Assembly (NCBI GenBank): GCA_016234445.1
Contig: JACRBT010000005.1
Span: 124,001-188,000 of the forward strand
Reading direction: 5' to 3'
DNA length: 64,000 bases
Source of the DNA: Chloroflexota bacterium
GTDB taxonomy: Bacteria; Chloroflexota; Dehalococcoidia; Tepidiformales; Tepidiformaceae
Made by a program: the position numbers and the translations under genes. Under the pieces are notes generated by a model. It worked only from the letters and a program-made list of their open reading frames with translations. It did not search any database and was not told where the DNA came from. Shown in pieces: positions 59,553 through 64,000 of this stretch (the first letter of the stretch is position 1; every line of letters begins with the position of its first letter).

Positions 59553-61295
59553 TCACGGGGCCGGCGGGAGCTCCGCGGTTGCCTGGAAGACGTCCCCCAG
59601 GATCTTGGCGCGTAGGGTGCCGCCAACGAACTCCGGGTGGTACTGGTCGACGATCTGGTAGGGCATCAGCCGCACGTTGACCAGGCGTTTCCCCAGGAAG
59701 TTGGCCTCCAACAGGTAGCCCTGGCTGTGCTCCGGCGTGTGCTGCTGGTCGAAGATGAGGTTCCCCAGCGCGTAGGCGATGAAGCCCTGGCCGCGCGGCT
59801 CCACTGCCTGGACCCAGTGCGCCTGGTTCCCCACCACGAGGTCGGCCCCGGCGTCGACCGCCGCGCGGAGCGCCTTGATGCTGCGGGGGCTTGGCGTGTG
59901 GGTGTCTTCCGTCCCCGACTGGACCTGGACGACCACCACGTCGACATCAGCCTTCAGCTTGCGGATACGGTCGCTGAACCGCGCCAATGAGAGCTCGCTC
60001 GCGGGGCGGAAGAAGGCAGGCTCCCCGGCTGCGTTCTCCTCGGCGTAGCTGTCGTCGAGCGGGGCGGTGCCGGCGGCGGTTGCCGTCGCTTCGAGCTCGT
60101 AGGCGGCGACGTCGTCGAAGCCGAGGACGCCGAAGCGGACGCCGTTCACTTCGAAGATGGCGGGCGCGAGTGCCTCTTCGAGGTTCCTCCCGCCGCCGAC
60201 GTGGCGTATCCCGGCGGCGTCAAGCAGCTCCAGGGTACGCAGGAAGGCCCGGTCGTCGCAGAAGGCCTGGCCGCAGTCGAAGATGTGGTTCGTGGCGACC
60301 GTGACTTCGTCGATCCCCGCGAGGGTCAGCGCCGCCATCACCTCCGGCGGGGAGGTCAGGTTCGTCGTCGCGAGGCAGCCGTAGGGAGCCCCGATGTCCT
60401 GGATGCTGCCATCGAGCGACCCGAGGGCAAGGTCGGCAGCGGCGAGGTAGTCCCCGACCGGTCCCCGGAGCGCGGCGGCCCAGTCCCCGGTGGCCTTGAT
60501 CTTCACCAGCGTGCAGCGCGACTGGAGGATGTCGCCGGTCGCCACGACGATCGTGGCGACCGGCAGTTTCGCCTCGATCCGGGATGTTACGTCTGCCAGT
60601 GCTGCTTCCCCGCGTTTCGTCCCGGCGCTCACCGCCACGCGCCGGACGAAGGGCCACTGCGACCGGTCGCCACGCCCGCGGACGATGTCCACGCCGTCGA
60701 CGGCGAGCGCGCTGACCGCCGGGGTCACCAGGTCGAGCGGTATGAAGGCGATCATCCCTGTGCCGGGGACGGCCGCGGCCTGGATGAGGGAGGGGTAGTC
60801 AGCGTAGCGCTTCGTGTGTGTGCCGCCGAACTGCTGCACGAGGCTGATGTCGGCGATGGCGAGCCCAAACTGGGGCTTGCCGCCGATCCCGCCGACGGTT
60901 GCCCAGGTTGTCTCGCCCGAAAGAAGCGCGAGGAGCTGGGCGCCGGTCACGGAGTCGACGGCTGTGTCCAGGGAGGCGACGGGGACGAAATACTCCACGA
61001 TCACGCCGTCGGCACCGTCGCTCTCAGAGAACGAAAGGTCGGCGGTTTCGCCCGCGGCGGCAGGTGCGAAGCCGGCCGGGCCCAGCCCGCCGGGGAGGTC
61101 GCCTGAATAGTGGAGGGTGGGGTTGTCGTCTTTCCCGGCGATGGCGTCGTGCAGGCTGGAAGAGCCGCCGTCGTTGCCGGTTTCGTCGTAGACCACGGCG
61201 CCGAGCGCAAGCAGCGCCCCGGAAAACGTCCCCGCCGACAGGACGAAGGCTATTCGCCAGCCGCGGTTCGAGGGTTCCCGCCCGGGAATTGCCAT
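59553..61295 (-). CDS. CapA-like metallophosphatase (PGA_cap family), membrane-anchored
   Basis: 580 residues. N-terminal helix (about residues 13-34). The catalytic part is in the C half: VATGDILQSRC near residue 253, LGSLDGSIQDIGAP near residue 291, VTVATNHIFDCGQ near residue 331 with the N-H pair, GVRFGVLGFDDV near residue 388, VVVVQVQSGTE near residue 467 and LVVGNQAHWVQAVEPRGQGFIAYALGNLIFDQ near residues 502-533. The N half is a unique extension. Role in capsule or wall polymer is only by family. Start chosen at ATG 61295; convergent with the cupredoxin gene. Confidence 0.82.
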   Translation of the reverse strand: MAIPGREPSNRGWRIAFVLSAGTFSGALLALGAVVYDETGNDGGSSSLHDAIAGKDDNPTLHYSGDLPGGLGPAGFAPAAAGETADLSFSESDGADGVIVEYFVPVASLDTAVDSVTGAQLLALLSGETTWATVGGIGGKPQFGLAIADISLVQQFGGTHTKRYADYPSLIQAAAVPGTGMIAFIPLDLVTPAVSALAVDGVDIVRGRGDRSQWPFVRRVAVSAGTKRGEAALADVTSRIEAKLPVATIVVATGDILQSRCTLVKIKATGDWAAALRGPVGDYLAAADLALGSLDGSIQDIGAPYGCLATTNLTSPPEVMAALTLAGIDEVTVATNHIFDCGQAFCDDRAFLRTLELLDAAGIRHVGGGRNLEEALAPAIFEVNGVRFGVLGFDDVAAYELEATATAAGTAPLDDSYAEENAAGEPAFFRPASELSLARFSDRIRKLKADVDVVVVQVQSGTEDTHTPSPRSIKALRAAVDAGADLVVGNQAHWVQAVEPRGQGFIAYALGNLIFDQQHTPEHSQGYLLEANFLGKRLVNVRLMPYQIVDQYHPEFVGGTLRAKILGDVFQATAELPPAP

Positions 61296-61410
61296 GCGCG
61301 CATGTTCGGCGCGCGCCGGGGGCGGGTCAAACCCTGGCCCCTCAACCCTGGCCCATCGGGGCGCGGGCTTTCGCGGGCCTGGTCCCACTCACATTGGAAG
61401 GGCCCCGTAT

Positions 61411-61635
61411 CTAGCGGTCCGGGGTGGCCGACGGCCGTTCCGTCGCGGGCCGCGGCGGCGCTGCAGAGGCAGCGGGCTGTTGCTGTGCCAGCACCGCCCG
61501 TACCCGGACCAACCGCCGTCGCGGGGAACGCTGGCCCGATTGAAGCGCCAGCAGTTCCGCGGACCTGAGCTTGCGGCTGCGCTCCAGGCGGCTCACCTGA
61601 TGGCGGGCGCCCCGCGTCGGAGTGCCCGCCATCAC
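61411..61635 (-). CDS. Possible small basic protein (74 aa)
   Basis: 74 residues, rich in Arg, Ala and Pro. GTG followed by ATG, with an AAGGGA box upstream, 19 bp after the SDR stop. Could be real and co-transcribed with the SDR, or a chance frame in GC-rich DNA. No homology known to me. The rest of 61296-61654 holds nothing else I can support. Confidence 0.35.
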   Translation of the reverse strand: MMAGTPTRGARHQVSRLERSRKLRSAELLALQSGQRSPRRRLVRVRAVLAQQQPAASAAPPRPATERPSATPDR

Positions 61636-61654
61636 CGATTCCCTTGCTGGGATG

Positions 61655-62557
61655 TCAGGCTTTGCTGGCGAGGTGCGTCGCGAGCGGCGTCTGCGCGTTC
61701 CACATGGGCACGGCGCCTTCGAGGCTCGTGATCTGCTTCCAGTTGGACTGCACCCACTCGGCGTCCTTCATGTCGTCGAGGCCGGGGCGCAGGCCGGGGC
61801 CCTTGACGATGGCGGCGCGGTTGAAGTTGCCGGCGCCAGCTTCGATGATAAGGCCGCTGTCGGCGCAGTCCTTCGAAACCAGGTAGGTCACCGCGGGGAC
61901 GACCATCTCCGGCTTCAGCTTCTCGACCATCTCCTGGGGCATGACCGTCTGGGTGAGGCGGGTGCCGGCGACCGGGGCGATGGTGTTGACGTTGACGTTG
62001 TACTTGGCGCCCTCCTGCTTGAGGACGTTCATCAGCCCGAGCATGGCGGTCTTCGCCGAGCCGTAGTTGGCCTGGCCGAACTGACCGTAGATGCCCGACG
62101 ACGAGGTGGTGAGGACGACGCGGCCGTAGGACTGCTGGCGGAACACCGGCCAGGCGGCGCGGAGGACCGTGAACGAGCCCTTGATGTGGACGGCGAAGAC
62201 CTTGTCCCAGTCCTCCTCGCTCATGTTGTGGAAGGCGACGTCGCGGAGGATGCCGGCGTTGCAAATGACGACGTCGAGGCGGCCGAAGGTGTCGATCGCG
62301 GTCTTCACCATGTTGAAGCCGCCGTCGTAGCTGCTGACGCTGTCGTAGTTGGGGGCAGCTTCGCCGCCGGCGGCCTTGATCTCGTCGACCACCTTCTGGG
62401 CAGCGGCGCGGTTTTCGCCCTGGCCGTGGGGGTCGCCCCCGAGGTCGTTGACGACGACTTTGGCGCCGCGGCTGGCGAGGTCGAGTGCGTAGGCGCGGCC
62501 AAGGCCGGCCCCGGCGCCCGTGACGAGGGCGACCTGTCCGTCGAATCGAATGGTCAT
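61655..62557 (-). CDS. SDR-family oxidoreductase (MFE-2/hydroxyacyl-CoA dehydrogenase-like)
   Basis: 300 residues. VTGAGAGLGRAYALDLASRGAKVVVNDLGGD near residues 12-42 binds the cofactor; the 'NDLGGD' with a long helix is typical of peroxisomal multifunctional type 2 enzymes. CNAGILRD near residue 97 and the catalytic set S (TTSSSGIYG), Y and K in QANYGSAK near residues 158-165. Likely 3-hydroxyacyl-CoA dehydrogenase. Divergent from the hydrolase gene; frame upstream of ATG 62557 is not used. Confidence 0.87.
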   Translation of the reverse strand: MTIRFDGQVALVTGAGAGLGRAYALDLASRGAKVVVNDLGGDPHGQGENRAAAQKVVDEIKAAGGEAAPNYDSVSSYDGGFNMVKTAIDTFGRLDVVICNAGILRDVAFHNMSEEDWDKVFAVHIKGSFTVLRAAWPVFRQQSYGRVVLTTSSSGIYGQFGQANYGSAKTAMLGLMNVLKQEGAKYNVNVNTIAPVAGTRLTQTVMPQEMVEKLKPEMVVPAVTYLVSKDCADSGLIIEAGAGNFNRAAIVKGPGLRPGLDDMKDAEWVQSNWKQITSLEGAVPMWNAQTPLATHLASKA

Positions 62558-62704
62558 GTCTTGTGAGCTCTCTTTCCGAGTGGTGTTTCCTGCAAGGCCA
62601 CGGGCTGGTGCGTAGTGCCGTGCCGGGGCGGTGCGCGCAATTCCCGAGGGTACCAGTTCTTTCCGCTTATTTCCCGCGGCGAAGGCGAGGGCGCGGGCTC
62701 CGCG

Positions 62705-62710
62705 TATAGT
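62705..62710 (+). promoter_or_regulatory. -10 hexamer of the hydrolase gene (leaderless type)
   Basis: TATAGT ends 7 nt before the ATG; no Shine-Dalgarno. Confidence 0.5.
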
Positions 62711-62717
62711 GGTCCCC

Positions 62718-63452
62718 ATGCCGGGCAATTTCTGGGACGAAGAAGAGCCGGGGGCCGACCTCACCCTCAAGCTCCACCGGGTGGCGGCGAAGCCATCGGA
62801 GGAGCCCGGGGCGCTGGTGGTCATGCTCGAAACGAGCCGCGGGACCATCGAAGGCGTGCTCCACCCGGTCGAGGGTGGGACCGGCGCGGTCATCTGCGTC
62901 GGCGGCGCGATGGGCGGGCTCGACGGCCCCGCAGACGCGATCTACGCCCGCCTTGCTTCGCTCCTCGGCCCGAGCAACGTGACGGTCCTTCGCCTCAGCT
63001 ACCGCGAACCGAACAACTTCGAAGAGTGCGTGCTCGACGTGCTCGCTGGCTGCTCGTTTCTCCGCGGGATCGGGGCGGCGAACGCGGTGCTCGTGGGCCA
63101 CAGCTTCGGCGGGGCGGTGGTGATCAAGGCCGGCCAATTGGCGGACATCGTCTGTGCCGTGGCCTCCCTTTCGCCCCAGCTCTACGGGACGCGGCAGGTG
63201 GAGGAACTTGGCAAGCCGCTCCTCCTTGCCCACGGGATGGCCGACAACGTGCTCGACCACGAAGCGAGCGAGGACATCTACCGGCGGGCACTGGAACCGA
63301 AGCGGATCGTGCTCTTCGCCGAGGCGGGGCATTCGCTGTTCCAGGCGAAGGACGCGCTGGACCAGCTGCTGGCGGAGTGGATCCCGGCCCGGCTGGCGGG
63401 AGAGCCGATGGCGACCGGGCGGTCCGAGAAAGAAGGGCCTGGCCGGCCCTGA
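62718..63452 (+). CDS. Alpha/beta hydrolase (dienelactone-hydrolase-like)
   Basis: 244 residues. VVMLETSRGTIEGVLHP near residue 34, GAVICVGGAMGGLDGPADAIYARLA near residue 57, nucleophile VLVGHSFGGAVV near residue 125, acid in LLAHGMADNVLDH near residue 170, His in LFAEAGHSLFQ near residue 200. Cytoplasmic. ATG 62718 has TATAGT 7 nt upstream; an earlier in-frame start was rejected. Confidence 0.85.
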   Translation: MPGNFWDEEEPGADLTLKLHRVAAKPSEEPGALVVMLETSRGTIEGVLHPVEGGTGAVICVGGAMGGLDGPADAIYARLASLLGPSNVTVLRLSYREPNNFEECVLDVLAGCSFLRGIGAANAVLVGHSFGGAVVIKAGQLADIVCAVASLSPQLYGTRQVEELGKPLLLAHGMADNVLDHEASEDIYRRALEPKRIVLFAEAGHSLFQAKDALDQLLAEWIPARLAGEPMATGRSEKEGPGRP

Positions 63453-63479
63453 AGCGCTTCAAGCGGCGCGGGGCTCCGG

Positions 63480-63485
63480 TACAAT
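63480..63485 (+). promoter_or_regulatory. -10 hexamer of the last GNAT gene (leaderless type)
   Basis: TACAAT ends 7 nt before the ATG, 27 bp after the hydrolase stop. Confidence 0.45.
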
Positions 63486-63492
63486 CCCGGCG

Positions 63493-64000
63493 ATGAGCCC
63501 GGAAATCGTGGTACGAGTTGCCGGAGAGGCCGATGGCCCCATCCTGTCCGAGATCGAGCGTCGCTCGCCGTTGGGGCTCGGCGACGGCGCCATCACCATC
63601 GACCGCGGCGACGACTACTTCGCCGCGTCACGGCTGATGAACGCGGCGACGGTGATGCTGGCGGACGTGGTTGGGGTGCCCGCCGGGGCTCTCTGCGGGG
63701 CGGTGCACAGCGTGCTCCTGGGCGGAGTCGAGCGGCGCATGCTCTATGTTCACCATGCACGCATCCTTCCGGAATTCCAGCGGCGGGGCGTCGGTCGCGT
63801 CCTGGCATCCCGGCTCCGCGAGCACTTCGGGCCTGCCGGGTTCGACGCGGAGTACTGGTACATCGCCCCCGGGAATGCCACTTCGCAGGCGTTCGTGCGC
63901 GCTGCGCCGAATCGCTGGAGTTTCGGCCCGGCCTGGGTGTCGCTTTCCTGCGAGGAGTTGGCGGGGCCGCCCCATGGGCGCCCGGCGACCGCCGCCGACG
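63493..64000 (+). CDS. GNAT-family acetyltransferase, cut by the window end
   Basis: 169 residues visible, no stop before the window end. VVRVAGEADGPILSEIERRSPLGLGDG at the start, then LYVHHARILPEFQRRGVGRVLASRLREHF near residues 88-116, which is the acetyl-CoA motif (Q-R-R-G-V-G). TACAAT gives it a leaderless-type promoter. Substrate unknown. Confidence 0.78.
   Translation, partial: MSPEIVVRVAGEADGPILSEIERRSPLGLGDGAITIDRGDDYFAASRLMNAATVMLADVVGVPAGALCGAVHSVLLGGVERRMLYVHHARILPEFQRRGVGRVLASRLREHFGPAGFDAEYWYIAPGNATSQAFVRAAPNRWSFGPAWVSLSCEELAGPPHGRPATAAD

Overview
The window is chromosomal DNA of a high-GC bacterium with strong third-position GC. The gene mix suggests a Chloroflexota lineage near Dehalococcoidia/Tepidiforma: many family III CoA-transferases, an F420-type LLM oxidoreductase, a Tad pilus locus led by an ECF sigma factor, MoxR/DUF58/VWA genes and MMPL. 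This placement is inference only; no marker here settles it. Apart from short direct repeats at 18.4-18.9 kb and a repeat array at 47.8-48.3 kb there is no recognisable mobile element, no rRNA and no CRISPR. One tRNA (Arg, TCG) is present.

Layout. 0-1.6 kb: end of a TSUP permease, then a coupled AlbA_2 (Schlafen-type) gene and unknown partner with looser codon use. 1.6-5.6 kb: acyl-CoA carboxylase beta subunit, then a minus-strand group with CcsA and a zinc-ribbon protein. 5.8-11.4 kb: rod-shape operon mreB-mreC-mreD-PBP2-rodA. 11.4-19.5 kb: radA, PPOX-type, quinone oxidoreductase, GNAT, etfBA, a methyltransferase, small membrane/secreted proteins and direct repeats. 19.6-29.0 kb: minus-strand run S1C protease, MoxR, DUF58, two VWA proteins, NarL-type kinase and regulator, MMPL exporter, then tRNA-Arg. 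29.2-34.6 kb: acetyl-CoA synthetase, 2-oxoacid dehydrogenase E1alpha, E1beta, E2 and an acyl carrier protein in overlapping frames. 34.8-43.0 kb: ECF sigma factor, small overlapping ORF, Flp pilin, TadE, TadG-like, CpaB, TadZ, TadA, TadB, TadC. 43.0-47.8 kb: tandem CoA-transferase fusion, enoyl-CoA hydratase-like, GIY-YIG-like and acyl-CoA dehydrogenase genes. 47.8-48.6 kb: noncoding repeat array and two hairpin terminators. 48.6-57.8 kb: patatin, DinB, ribD, EVE, zinc ribbon, a lone nuoB, phosphatases, a lipoprotein hydrolase, a CoA-transferase and an LLM oxidoreductase. 57.8-59.6 kb: iron-uptake pair FTR1 plus a double-cupredoxin lipoprotein behind a DtxR/IdeR-like box. 59.6-64 kb: CapA-like, SDR, hydrolase and a truncated GNAT gene.

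Regulation. Many first genes carry a TANNNT -10 hexamer ending 6-7 nt before the start codon and no Shine-Dalgarno sequence. That is the signature of leaderless mRNAs. Genes inside operons instead show ATGA/GTGA overlaps or clear Shine-Dalgarno sites. The most distinctive items are the iron-uptake pair with its DtxR-like operator, the NarL-like palindrome before the MMPL gene, the leaderless promoter set, the E2 with two E3-binding domains fused into an acs-PDH-ACP operon, and a repeat array that has duplicated the 3' end of an acyl-CoA dehydrogenase gene.
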